A DNA stretch of 64,000 bases from Anas platyrhynchos. Its lineage: Eukaryota > Chordata > Aves > Anseriformes > Anatidae. Of this stretch, positions 39,301 to 49,054 are shown in pieces. Positions within the stretch are counted from its first letter, which is position 1; every line of letters starts with the position of its first letter. The position numbers and the translations under genes were made by a program. The notes beneath the pieces are model-generated. The model ran no database searches. It was not told where the DNA came from and saw only the letters and a program-made list of their open reading frames with translations. Location of the stretch: NCBI RefSeq assembly GCF_047663525.1, contig NC_092602.1:5835501-5899500 (forward strand), read 5' to 3'.

Positions 39301-42300
39301 GTACAGTCCACTGGTAAAAGTGACGCACATTCTTTTCCTCCATTGAAAGCTTTTACAAAAATCTAACAAAGACAGCAGACACCTGAAGTCCTTTTTCCTC
39401 CCGTGTACAACGTAAATTTTGCTCACCTGTTGTACAGCTGCTGGGAGCTGAATGTGTAAAGCAAGTAGAAGGTGTTTCCGGTGAGAAAGGCCAGGATCCA
39501 GAAGACAACCAATACTGATCTTTTCTCCTGAGCAACAAAAAGAAGCAGAGAAGATAAATTCAAAGTCTCAAGGGTTGTACTGAGCCTCTAACTGCTGAAA
39601 AATGCACGACCGACCCAGGAGACACAAATATGCAATTAAGCATTCAGTAATTAGTTATTTACACAGGACTAAGACTCACAAATAGGCTGTGAAGTAAAGA
39701 TTATAAACAAAAGCAGAAATGGCTTTCACTCACCTAACCTTTTCAAATAAAGCAATTTCAGAGAAATTAATGGAAATGCACTGGCGAAGATGATAGCCTT
39801 GCTTGCATAGCACAATGCTCAAGGTTGGGATTTTTCTTGGGACAACTAAGTTCTCCTGATATTTTAAATACAGCTTGACAAACAGGTTAAAAAAGTCAGT
39901 TCCATATGTTGTATACAATTGTACTACAATTCTGAGCTTTCACCTGTCTGGAATGACACTTTGTGAAATGGGAATTTTACAGATAGATCCACAGTCACTT
40001 AGAAGATGGCTTAGCTAAATCATATGTAACATAACCCATCACTATATGCAGCACGTGAATGTTATCTGAATACATGAAGGTTCCATGACATGACATGCAT
40101 TTTTGATTCAATAAATAATTAAAGGTCAGAAGAAGTGAGAATTTTACATTTCAAAGCACAAGGAATGTTATAGATGGAAGCTGGAAGACAGATGACCTTG
40201 TCCTGGGTCTTGGTCCTGTGTAATTTTGAAGAGTAAATTTTACTCTTGGGAGGAAAAAAAAAAAAAGCTTTTTTTTTTTTTGCAGGCTGATTTATTAAGA
40301 ATATAGCTCTTTGTAGCTATTCAACAGCCAGGGATGTTAGGTTGAGATTTAAAGCAGAGGATTAATGGGCATGCTGCTAGAAAGACAGAGGTGAAAAGTG
40401 AAAGCCAACAGCAATCTATTACACAATTGTGCAGTTCATCTGTTCATTTAGCATCGTATCACATTTATTTTACTGCTGCTGGTACATGTACTTATATGCT
40501 CGTGCCACCCATGTCATTTTGTCAAAAAAGCAATTCTTGTTTTATGCTTTTAGTGCTGTTGAAGTATCCTGCTGACACTGAAGAGGATCACGATAGATCA
40601 GAGGATCTGGTTTCTTCACATTCTAAACATATCATAAGAATTTAAAAGACATTAACAAGTAACACATTTACAAACTCCTTTAGCTGAACATCTAAATGCT
40701 AATAAATTAAATATCATTATTAACTAGTGAAATTGGTTTCAGCACCTCTGCTATATGCATTGGGAAACTGAGGCATAGGGAAGCTGCCAGTGCAATGCCA
40801 GAGGCAGATTACAATCTTCCCAACTTTTTCTCCCTTGCATTTATTATAACATATTTTCACAAAAGTGCAGAATGGAAACTGTGGGAGAGCATCAGTGGGG
40901 AGAACGAGGCAGAGGAAGTGAGGATTTTGTCGCAGTACTCTTGTTCTGACAGATCTGTATACATACAATGGTGTTCAACCCTAGATTGCAAAAGAATTTT
41001 CAGGAAAAACATTATTTTGTATACGAAGAGCAACATCGCTTGGAAGTAAAAGAGAGTAAGATGCTGTACTCACCTTCAGAGCAACCTGTTCTCGGAGTGT
41101 TGAGTTGGCATATGCGAACGTGCTGGCCATACCAATGCACACAGCAATCCCTGCAGGAAAAGACACTGTCAGAGTACAAAAGGCCAGGTAGGAGGATCTT
41201 CAGTCCTAAGTTATTGGGTAAGAGCATCTTGAGCTTTGAATAATATTACTGGGTGATATTCTGGATGCACTAGGAATTAAAAATAAATAAATGACTAAAA
41301 CTGGTAGACTGGACTCAAAATTCAAATAACAAGCTAAACTGAAATGAAGCTGCTGCAGTGAGCACTCACCCAGCCAAATACAGAAACTCTGTCCTAACAG
41401 CAGGTTCTGTGCTGAAAAAGAACAGAAGTGCTGCAAGCTGTGGCTGCACTGTGCAAACAGAAGTCAACTAGAAGACAGTATTACAGCAGCAGTTCAGCAT
41501 ATCCTAGATGACAGGGCACACTATCAAAACCATATCAGGATATCAGATTTAAAGAGCAAGATGTTGCAGAAATGAATCAATTCCTCTTTTGGGGAATACC
41601 AGCAGCTATAACCAGTGTAAACTTAGGCATTATTGGCTTCCCTGTGACAATAATCTCAGCATACTACTCCCCAAATGAGTAAGGATCCTCAGACATGCCA
41701 CACATAAAACTTCACAGTAAGAGAAGGATTAGATGAGTGGATTTTACTTGACCTCTGAGGGTCTGAAAGTCCCATGAAAGAATCTGGGATAGACATACAC
41801 TTTAAGGAACACTGAAGATCTCAACTGTAAGATGTAACAGCTGATGCTGTTTGGCTTGTTCTCACAACTACCCTTGTTCCAGCTGTACAAGTGTCTCATC
41901 CCCCTGGGACCTTCTGTGCTACACAGAAGCCTTTGCTAGTCACTAATGTAAGTTCTCTGTCTCTCAGAGAGAGACATCTGAGTGGGAAGCCTTGGTAACA
42001 TCCTCAGCCCCTAAAGGAATGTCATGGAGAGATTAGGAAAAGGTACAGAAATGATCTCCTACTTGTCAGAATAGGAAACAGATGGGACTAACACAGATGA
42101 AAACAGCTTGCATTGAAAGTCAGCCGAAAGGATGTGGAGCTGGTTATCCCATGCATTTTAGTATGCCCCCTTCATGCTAGAACACCTCCAGCTCTAGATG
42201 CTGTCACAGAGGTATATGCATCAGGCATCACAGCATGATAAAGCTTCCTAACCACCCTTTAATACATTTACAATCCGAAAAGGATAAGTGCTTACCAAGC

Positions 42301-45300
42301 TTATGCTGGAAACAAACTTTAGCCGTGAGGATCAAGATGAAGGGAAGTCCCTTCTGCAGCCAACCGATCACAGCTTTTAACTCTGAAAGAGCTGGGGCTG
42401 GAGTCCCGGCCTGTTCATCACTGCCTTCCTCGGCATGCCCGTGGCGGTCCCCACCAGCCATGTGCAGCAGGGACGAACCCCGGTGATGGCCATGGTGGAA
42501 ATGATGGGACTGTTGCCGGTGGTGAAACGGGGCTCCTTCCGTACGACTGCTTCCTTCCTCCCTCGGGGTTGGCATCTGAATGAATACTTCCCCACCTCCC
42601 GCTGAAGAGCCCAGAACCAAACCTGACTGGAATGGCGTGGCTGTGATGGTACCCGACGGGATACCTGCCAGGCCCGAGAACAGCTGTTGTGGAGAGGAAG
42701 TTTCAGCCTTGAGACTTTCAAAAACTCCACTTTCATCCACGCTTGTTTCAGAACTGACTGTTTGGCTCCGGTTTCTGCAGTGGAAGGAGATTAAAGAAAA
42801 GTGATTAAATGAATGCCACAGAACTTCTTGGTCTTTTAGACCACTCCCGACTGTATCATTTAAGAGTTCTTCATGCACTGCCAGAATATGTAGGTCTCCA
42901 GATAACAGATGCTTTTCACTCTGTTTGCTGTTGGAAAGTCACAGCTGCAGAAATGGAGACCAGTAACCAGACTCCTGAAATAAGATCAGAGTATTTCTAA
43001 AGCACTGATCAAGATGCACCAGTTCCTTCATCTGAGGATCAGAGTTCCCAAACGCTCCCTTTACTTTTGGAGGAGACATACATATAACACATCTAGCATT
43101 AAATTCAACATCTTCAATAATGATTTCAATATTTCAAGAAAAACATAGATAAAAACATGTAAATTTAAACAGTGCAACCAAGCCAGGACACATTATATAC
43201 ATACAAATTAATCAGACTACCTTAGGGAAATGATCTACCCCCAAGATCTTCTATTTAGAGATGATCAATACTTGCCCAGTGATGAATAACACAAATGAGA
43301 GAGTCATCTGGGGAAGAGAAGTGTTGCAAGCTGCCTGTGTGTCCCTGTTCCAACAAATATTAATAAGGATGTGTTCATGGATCACAGAGAAATTGTTTTA
43401 TTTTGATATTCTCAGCAAAATGGGCATGGAGGTACTCAGTTTACTGGGCACTGGGCAGAATTAGGTCTGGCACTGATTCTTTACTAAGCTTGTTGGATAA
43501 ATTACAGCCAGATTCCAACAGAAAGTCTTAAATATCTTCATCCTAATACCAGAAGAATATATGCTTTCTTCACTTGAACTCAACCCTGTGGTACTGAAAT
43601 GAACACGTGGAAAGTCTGGATGAAAGGCAACAATATATGTAACAGGTAGAAACAACCATTAGGGAGTAAATGCCTGGCAGACATAAAATACCTCTCTAAC
43701 TTGCAAAAGAAGAGTAAAGAATAAATAATGTGCAGTGAGAGTCATAGCCCGCAAATAGGGCATGCTGCAGAGCTCCAGTCTCTCTTGGTTTTAAGCCTTG
43801 GAGATGTCTAACTTTAGAAACAGTGGTCACAAGCTGAGACAGCACATGCAGGCACATACAGGGCCCTTAACCCACCCTCTCCCGTGGGCTCAAAAACCTC
43901 CCCAGGCATCTTACAGGGCACAGAGCACTGCCTTTCATCTGACTCTGGAGATAGCTTCAAACCTCTCTAGAGAGACCTTCCCACTAGGTAAACTCCTAAT
44001 AAGGCTTTTTATAGCTACACCCCATTCCCAACGTCTCTCCACAGGCTCCAGCAAGGAATCAAGTCAACAAGATTTGGCACACCTTTCTTTGGTTCAAAAT
44101 ATTCATCAACAGATTTTGAATTTTACACCTAACATTACAACTCAGGGATGTATACACAAGACAGGGACATAATGTGACAGATCTGTACTTACGTCTGGGA
44201 ACATAACAAACACATTGGGTGGAACTGAGTGTTACAGACAAATACAAAAGTATTGTTTGCAACAATACTACCAGGATACACGACTATGCTTTCAGCAGGA
44301 AGGAATTAATCAGGCACATATTTAAAAATAAATATACACAGATGAAATTCTGAGTCTGATGAAGTCAACCAAAGTGAAGACCACAATGTCAGTGGCGAAA
44401 GAATTTCATTGCACAGTTAGAAAACCTTCAGTTGATGTTACTGACATGTATCTACTCTGCTAAGAAAAATAAGTATTTAAAAAGACCAGTTGATATTACC
44501 CTGTGCATCTTTTGCACTTAATAACAGATACCTACCCTGAATATTTTTAACTCTTCAAATAGATACCAAAGTGTCTTACAAGTTTGTAGTCTCAAGAAGC
44601 TCTACATTGCATATGACAGGTGCACAATGCATTTTATGTGCTTCTCAGGGCCCAGACTTGCCTGCTGATAAAAACCCATAGACTGCACTGAGGCTTGGGT
44701 GGCATCACACAGAACAAGTTGAAGATGCTTTTCTTTTGCCCTCAAATTAAGAATGGATCTGTGGTAAAAGTGGTCACGACATCAAGCTTCCCCTCTACCT
44801 GCAAAACCACTAAGAAATATTAAGTGACTGCTTATGATCCAGATCTTTCACTTATAATATCAGCTGAGCCAGAGCAATGAAATTTGTTAGTTCCATCTTT
44901 GTCTTAGTAATTAGATTAGTTTCTTCTTTAGAAGAAAAAAAAAATAGAAAGAAAAAAAGTCAAGCACTAACTCTGGGAAAGCACAAGGGAGTGTTTAGTA
45001 CCAGAACAACAAGAGTGGCAAGCCTCCCTTGCTGATGTTATAATTACAGAAATGAATTAGCAGTATTCTACTTCTAACTATTCACACACATCAACCTAGA
45101 TACAGATTCTAGGATGTCATAAAGAATCATCCTAAATCTCTAGAAAATACTGTTTAACAGAAGTATATACAGGCTCTGTTCGTACTGATTGACCCTTTCA
45201 GACTGATAGCACTCAGTATCCCCGCAGGACTGTGCCATGGATTGCTCTTCGAGAGCTCTTAGAGCTCTAAAACATCCTGCCTTTACTAAGCCGGCTGTCT

Positions 45301-45640
45301 CCATATGTGCCATACTGGATCATCAAACCTGTAACACTGTTGTTGGCAGCAGTCAATAACTGACATGAAGGAGAAAAGTAAATCTGTCCCTAAACCCAAG
45401 CAGAAAGCCTGGCCACATTACATGCACTGGATGAGGAAGTCTGTTTTTCTTACTTCCGAGCTTTTGTCTTCTAAAACTTACCATGAAACACACCACATGC
45501 TTAAATCAGAACTTTGCCACCTGGAGAGGAAAAGGTAGGAAAAAGGAAGGGAAAAGATTTACCTTTCAGGAGAAAGGAAGGGAAAAGATTTACCTTTCAG
45601 GAGGAGCGTTGTCAGTGTTGCTGCTATGCCGTCTCTGCAT
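18186..45640 (-). CDS. RNFT2: RNFT2: RING finger, transmembrane E3 ligase-like protein (gene span, 9 coding exons)
   Basis: Spliced exons give a 436-residue protein recognised as RNFT2 (TMEM118; human about 444). Family role: a predicted E3 ubiquitin ligase in internal membranes, paralogue of the ER-associated RNFT1; substrates are poorly known. Order: an acidic/Ser-rich cytosolic N-terminus with a His-rich patch (residues 100-114); five to six membrane segments (about 150-170, 177-195, 206-227, 246-283, 321-335); and a C-terminal C3HC4 RING with Cys376, Cys379, Cys391, His393, Cys396, Cys399, Cys410 and Cys413, all present. The chain ends SAHFQVY. Exons: 45594-45640 (exon to 45652), 42296-42774, 41074-41150, 39427-39527, 36778-36931, 25611-25760, 21061-21126, 19967-20068, 18186-18320. 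All junctions are GT-AG with matching phase. The start is the Met of MQRRHSSN; an in-frame ATG at 45676 or a spliced upstream exon is possible. Head-to-head with SPRING1. Confidence 0.92.
18321..19966 (-). other. RNFT2: RNFT2 intron 8
   Basis: 1646 bp, GTAAGA donor side at 19966. No repeat or exon recognised inside. Confidence 0.8.
19967..20068 (-). CDS. RNFT2: RNFT2 coding exon 8 (RING first half)
   Basis: Residues 359-392, starting TYGVRATS and ending EPLILMCQ. It carries the first RING pair (CAIC) and the third Cys. Acceptor CCTAACAG, donor GTAAGA; phase 0 on both sides. Confidence 0.93.
20069..21060 (-). other. RNFT2: RNFT2 intron 7
   Basis: 992 bp, GT-AG. Nothing recognised within it. 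Confidence 0.8.
21061..21126 (-). CDS. RNFT2: RNFT2 coding exon 7
   Basis: Residues 337-358, SFDICGRVGSVRKAL onward to CTPQ: the conserved linker between the last membrane segment and the RING. 66 bp, acceptor TTATTGCAG, donor GTAAGT, phase 0 both sides. It is too short to stand out as an open frame. Confidence 0.93.
21127..25610 (-). other. RNFT2: RNFT2 intron 6
   Basis: 4484 bp. Contains an 18-bp direct repeat (22533 and 22578, 45 bp apart), a pair of diverged similar segments (23826 and 24870) in LTR-like surroundings, and interleaved perfect inverted repeats at 24832-24926. A 121-residue antisense open frame (21438-21803) has no recognised homology. Confidence 0.75.
24832..24926. repeat. 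Interleaved perfect inverted repeats
   Basis: Arm A CTATCTTTTG (24832-24841) pairs with CAAAAGATAG (24901-24910). Arm B GCTCTGCCTAGGG (24853-24865) pairs with CCCTAGGCAGAGC (24914-24926). The order is A-B-A'-B', a pseudoknot-type topology rather than a nested hairpin. It lies inside RNFT2 intron 6. Confidence 0.75.
25611..25760 (-). CDS. RNFT2: RNFT2 coding exon 6
   Basis: Residues 287-336, GKFYLVIEELSQLFR to LIILYSLCK, including a conserved QLWYKYIMGDD stretch and the last membrane segment. Acceptor TTTAAAG, donor GTGAGT, phase 0 both sides. Confidence 0.95.
26895..26905. promoter_or_regulatory. CRE/AP-1-like site
   Basis: TGATGTCATCA, close to the CREB/ATF consensus. It lies about 50 bases before a local GC-richer, CpG-containing patch (26950-27050) in RNFT2 intron 5. 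Function is not shown by the sequence alone. Confidence 0.35.
29395..29615 (+). repeat. MIR-like ancient repeat fragment
   Basis: CATTTTCTAAATGAAAACTT then GAGACACAGGAAGGGTAAGG, and further on ACAATCACATAGGAATTACT and GGCAAAGAAAAAGATGGAAT, follow the order of blocks in MIR-type SINEs (zero-field tally, trace, accession-like tail). Heavily diverged; call by recalled consensus. Confidence 0.35.
30254..31105 (-). mobile_element. CR1 LINE, 5'-truncated
   Basis: A non-LTR retrotransposon of the CR1 family, the dominant dispersed repeat of birds. Read on the minus strand it runs from the end of the reverse-transcriptase frame through the 3' UTR to a CATGATTCAATGATT tail at the left end; CR1 ends in such short octamer-like repeats instead of poly(A). 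A remnant of the C-terminal ORF2 reads LVDEKLHVSQVCVLAAQKAN (within 30719-30925, minus). About 850 bp remain of roughly 4.5 kb, so the copy is dead on arrival. It sits in RNFT2 intron 5 in the same orientation as the gene. No clear target-site duplication is seen. Confidence 0.93.
35281..35334. repeat. A-rich and (AT)n microsatellite
   Basis: A-run, then ATATATATATAT, then another A-rich run with TTTTT between. Intronic. Confidence 0.85.
36283..36334. repeat. Poly-A, (AAAT)n and (AT)n microsatellite
   Basis: An 18-base A-run followed by TAAA units and then about eight AT units. Intronic in RNFT2 intron 5. Confidence 0.9.
36778..36931 (-). CDS. RNFT2: RNFT2 coding exon 5
   Basis: Residues 235 (split Ser) to 286: LIFLKPNLERLDFFDLMW through KIILAVKSK. 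Two adjacent membrane segments (about 246-266 and 266-283). Acceptor CCTTTTAG, donor GTAAGG. Strongly conserved with the human protein as recalled. Confidence 0.95.
36932..39426 (-). other. RNFT2: RNFT2 intron 4
   Basis: 2495 bp, donor GTGAGC. No repeat or exon recognised. Confidence 0.8.
39427..39527 (-). CDS. RNFT2: RNFT2 coding exon 4
   Basis: Residues 202-234 plus two bases: EKRSVLVVFWILAFLTGN to SSQQLYN. Holds a membrane segment (about 206-227). Acceptor TTGCTCAG, donor GTGAGC, ends in phase 2. Confidence 0.95.
39528..41073 (-). other. RNFT2: RNFT2 intron 3
   Basis: 1546 bp. Contains an A-run/T-run pair at 40255-40280 around AAAGCTTT and a MIR-like fragment at about 40735-40830. No exon recognised. 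Confidence 0.75.
40735..40830 (+). repeat. MIR-like fragment
   Basis: GGGAAACTGAGGCATAGGGA is the hallmark stretch of MIR-type repeats, followed by a diverged CAGAGGCAG block. Short, ancient copy in RNFT2 intron 3. Confidence 0.45.
41074..41150 (-). CDS. RNFT2: RNFT2 coding exon 3
   Basis: Residues 176 (split Gly) to 201: IAVCIGMASTFAYANSTL to QVALK. Second membrane segment. Acceptor TTCCTGCAG, donor GTGAGT. 77 bp. Confidence 0.95.
41151..42295 (-). other. RNFT2: RNFT2 intron 2
   Basis: 1145 bp, donor GTAAGC. Nothing recognised inside. Confidence 0.8.
42296..42774 (-). CDS. RNFT2: RNFT2 coding exon 2 (cytosolic N-terminal region)
   Basis: Residues 16-175 plus one base. Contains the RNRSQ start, the conserved block SVDESGVFESLKAE, the LGSSAGGGEVFIQMP motif, a His-rich patch with HHRQQSHHFHHGHH, the PALSELKAV block and the first membrane segment ending CFQHKLG. 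GC-rich compared with the other exons. Acceptor CCACTGCAG, donor GTAAGC. Confidence 0.95.
42775..45593 (-). other. RNFT2: RNFT2 intron 1 (between first two coding exons)
   Basis: 2819 bp, donor GTAAAT. The 31-bp tandem duplication overlaps its 5' end. Otherwise no repeat or exon recognised. Confidence 0.75.
45542..45603. repeat. RNFT2: 31-bp perfect tandem duplication spanning an RNFT2 splice donor
   Basis: Two identical 31-bp units, 45542-45572 and 45573-45603. On the RNFT2 strand each contains CTCCTGAAAGGTAAATC, so the exon-intron junction exists twice. Coding phase with exon 2 fits the upstream copy (GT at 45593-45592). Use of the copy at 45562-45561 would add 31 bases beginning with an in-frame TAA after the AGG codon. 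Confidence 0.95.
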
Positions 45641-45652
45641 TTTCCTCAAAAC
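45594..45652 (-). CDS. RNFT2: RNFT2 first recognised coding exon
   Basis: Reads VLRKMQRRHSSNTDNAPPE plus two bases of the Arg codon. Human RNFT2 as recalled has a few residues ahead of VLRKMQRRH, so the exon probably begins after a TTTTAAG acceptor at 45653-45654 and an upstream exon supplies the true N-terminus. That upstream exon was not found. The internal Met (45638-45640) is the safest start. Confidence 0.85.
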
Positions 45653-48584
45653 CTTAAAACACAACACGCTCAACATTAACGTTGTAGGTCACCAGTTCTC
45701 AGTGTGACTAACAAAGGTCCACAGAGTCAGAGGGCTGTGAAACCCCTTCAGCTAGTGACATGGCTGGAATAAATCACTGGCTTCTCTGGAAGAGAAGCTT
45801 GCAATTGTTATGTGGTACACTTGTGAAGAAGCAACTTTCAAATGGCAAACAGGAGTGCTCACAAACAGGTCTCCAAGCAGGGCAGGCATGAGTCAGATCC
45901 CCTTCTGCAGCATGGTGCAGTCACAAAGAGAGTACACAGGTATGATGGCATGGTCTCCAACAGGAACTTCAGAACATCTGACAGAGTAGCTCTAGATGTG
46001 ACATGTGAATCAACATATGCTCTCTGCAAATGAAATGCATTCCTCTTCTTCTGAAGAAACTTCCCGAGCAATAAAAAGCAAAACTGAGGGGAAAAAAAAG
46101 AAAATGTGTAAACATTTTTAATGAAAAAAATACAATCAAGGCATGACAATATTCTTTTAAACAGGCAACCCCTTCCTTTTAAACCACGGATTGCCATTAG
46201 CAAACTGCACAATGGCCACAAATGATATCCACATGTGCAAAAGATCACATGTTCTTGTCCCATTCATTCTGGAACTGCCAGCATAAATAAAGTAAGGTCT
46301 GGAACAGGAAATAAAAAGGCTTTGAAATTGTATTAACTTCAGGATCTTTTACTAGGACAAGGAGAGAAATTATTTAGTTATTTAAAGCTCTGCTTTCAAG
46401 TGGCTAATTTTAGGGCAACAACCTCAAACACATTACATTTTTTAAAATCAAGATCATTCAAAAGTGAAAAAGAACAGAAAATCATCAAGGCATAGCACAC
46501 AGTACCTGGCAAATAATCTTACACAGTGTAAAGGTATCTCACTTATATAAAACCTGAGGCACAGGCAATTTTTGCAAGTGATTTGTGCACATTCCTACAG
46601 GCACATCATAGAAGATTTAGAAAGAGATCATTTAAATACATAAATCTGATCCTACTCAGCTTTACACTAAAATAACTACTGAATAAAAATGTAAAAGACT
46701 TTAAATACTTATAGATATCAAAAGCGATAACATTATTTATAGCATTTTATATATGGCATGAATCCATGTAATTCATGTATACAAGAGTACATGTATACAT
46801 AAATAAGTGTGCAGCCCTGTATCCATAAATCACACAGCTAAATTGTATTGAACTTTTAAAAGGATGGGAAGAAACATCAATGTTTACAAAAAAGAGAAAG
46901 ACACTTGGCTTGCACCATCCAGTCTTCAAGACCCCCATCAAGTGGGCTGAACTGGGACAACACAGGATTTGAGTCATAGATGACCAAAAATGTCAAGGCT
47001 TTAATATGAGACACCAACTTTAGACATCCCTTTGATAGGTAATACAAATATACACATGTAAATAAAATACACACAAGCAAATAAAAAATTGGGACAATCA
47101 CATATGGCAGGAAGAACGTAACTTTTAACACATTTTATGGAGAAGATACAGGTAGCCACCAAGAGTACCAGAAATCTACTTCTCACCAAAGTTTTCAGAT
47201 ACCATAAGTTACCAACACTCTCCTAAATACAAATTTTGATCCTGTAACTTGAAACTGTATTTTAATCTCTAGATATATGTTTGTATTTAGGTTGTGTTCT
47301 CAGGGCTGAATTTTGTTTTACATGTATTTGTAAGTTTCATAAAATAAAAAATACATATGAGACTTCTCTCCCAGATTTTTTTAAAGCTGCCTTTGTATTG
47401 ACAACACATAGTTCTCCAGGGAGCTTTTACATTTTCCCTGCGGTGTTATCTAATCCTGACCTGACAGTATCTCTGTTGACTCAGTATATAATTTTATCCC
47501 CCTTTTAACCAAAACAATAATTAAGATATGATTAATCAGTCAAGGCCCCAGGCTCACCCATGCAGGCAAAGCTGTCCTACCTATGAACAATGCCGGGGTC
47601 ACTGCTTATAAAGAAATCTGCCAGTCTTCCCAGGCTACAAGCTGAGCTGAAGTCAGTGTGTAGGTAACTTTGAAACTTGGACAATCCTTCACTCCCTTCC
47701 AAACCATTAGAAGTCTACTAGACTGCGATATAGGGTGAAAACAGCTTTTGAAATGTCACATAACTATGTGGGGAAAGACTTGTTCTTTTGTCATCAGCTA
47801 CTACACTTTTTTTTTTATTATTATTACTGTGACATTAATGTTTAGTATTGAAGACGTGGGACTTCGTCAGATGTGAACTTATGTATTACATCCAGAAGTC
47901 CCACAGATTTAAATTCAGATACAATTTAAGTGGACATTGTTCCAAAAGGCACTCAGCTTCAGTACCAAATGATTACATTTTCTCCAGATTAGGGGTTTTC
48001 ATCTTGCACCAGTTGGACACGTTGACAGTACCTGAACAACAGGTTTAACTAGGGGTGTAAGGTGCCACAGTGGGAGACAGGGCAGCTCAAGAGGGTGCAA
48101 ACACCTTCCACACGGAGTCCTTCAGATAATCCAAACACGGTCCAACTTGCAAACTCATCACAGGGCCTCCAAGCCAGCTGAGCGTAAAGCACCTGGATCA
48201 CGTCGCTCATACAGGCGCACCTGTAAGAAGCACACACACAGAATCATTCTCACCACAGCACAGCGTTTCATTTTTTTGTCTCCTCAGGAAAGGCAGCGAG
48301 GAGCAGCACCTCGGTGCCGAGTCCCTGCAGACACACCACCCAACACGGCCCCTCTCCTCGGGGATCAGCGCACTGCCATTCCCAGGGCACCTGCTGGGCT
48401 GCGATCAGCCTTCATGGCATGCATGTACACAGCCGTGTGTGTAAGAAATAAATTAATATATTTCCACAAGCACGTATATAGAGAGATTAAACCACTATAA
48501 ACGCTATAGTATATAACACCCACAGACAGATGCCTATAAATACAGCTGTATGCATGCACACATATCCACAGGCCAGGCCTTTAC
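45653..48584 (-). other. RNFT2: RNFT2 5' intronic region
   Basis: About 2.9 kb between the first recognised coding exon and the CpG island. AT-moderate; holds short T- and A-runs and a possible 5' UTR exon at 48032-48220. No exon coding the expected N-terminal residues was found. Confidence 0.55.
48032..48220 (-). other. RNFT2: Possible RNFT2 5' UTR exon
   Basis: Minus strand: acceptor CTTCTTACAG before 48220 and a CAG|GTACTG donor after 48032. The 189-bp segment contains an ATG-led frame that stops inside it, fitting a non-coding exon with an upstream frame. Only splice-site quality supports it. Confidence 0.25.
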
Positions 48585-48605
48585 CTCCCAGCTGGGCCGG
48601 GAGTC

Positions 48606-48686
48606 GAGGAGGCAGCTACCCGGGGGCTGAGCAGGCAGGTACCGGGGGGCTGAGGAGGCAGGAACCGGGGGGGGGGGGCTGAGCTC
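48606..48686. repeat. Three-copy 23-25 bp minisatellite in the CpG island
   Basis: Units of the form GGAGGCAGGTACCGGGGGGCTGA-like sequence occur three times; the last has a 13-base G-run. They would lie in the RNFT2 first exon if the donor at 48584-48583 is used. Confidence 0.7.
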
Positions 48687-48943
48687 CGTGCCCCGCAGGC
48701 CGCAGCCGGCTCCCAGCCGAGCGGGCCCGGGGCCGCCCTGGCGCTGCGGCCGCGCCCCCTCAGCGCACGCCCGGCCGCGGCTTCCGCCTCTCCGCCGGCG
48801 GAAGCGGCTGGGCCTCAGCGGGGGGCTCCGCCAGCCCCGGTGCCCTCCCCCGCTCCCGTCCTCGCTTCCCTCCTTCCCCGAGCCGCAGCCGGGGATGCGG
48901 GGCCCGGCCCGGTGCTGCCGTGGCCCGCGGGCGGCTGAGCGCC

Positions 48944-49054
48944 ATGGTGCCCTGCGGGGCGCTGCTGTGGCGGCGGCTGCTGCGGAAGCGTTGGGTGCTC
49001 GGCGTCGTCCTGGGGCTCTCCCTCGTTTATTTCCTCAGCAGCACCTTCAAGCAG
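48944..49054 (+). CDS. SPRING1: SPRING1 coding exon 1
   Basis: Residues 1-37: cytosolic tail and the transmembrane anchor ending YFLSSTFKQ. Donor CAG|GTCAGT. GC-rich because it lies in the CpG island. Confidence 0.95.

Noticed and set aside
45859-46263. 134-residue minus-strand frame upstream of RNFT2
   Set aside because: Considered as the missing RNFT2 N-terminal exon, but it lacks the expected residues and a fitting donor.
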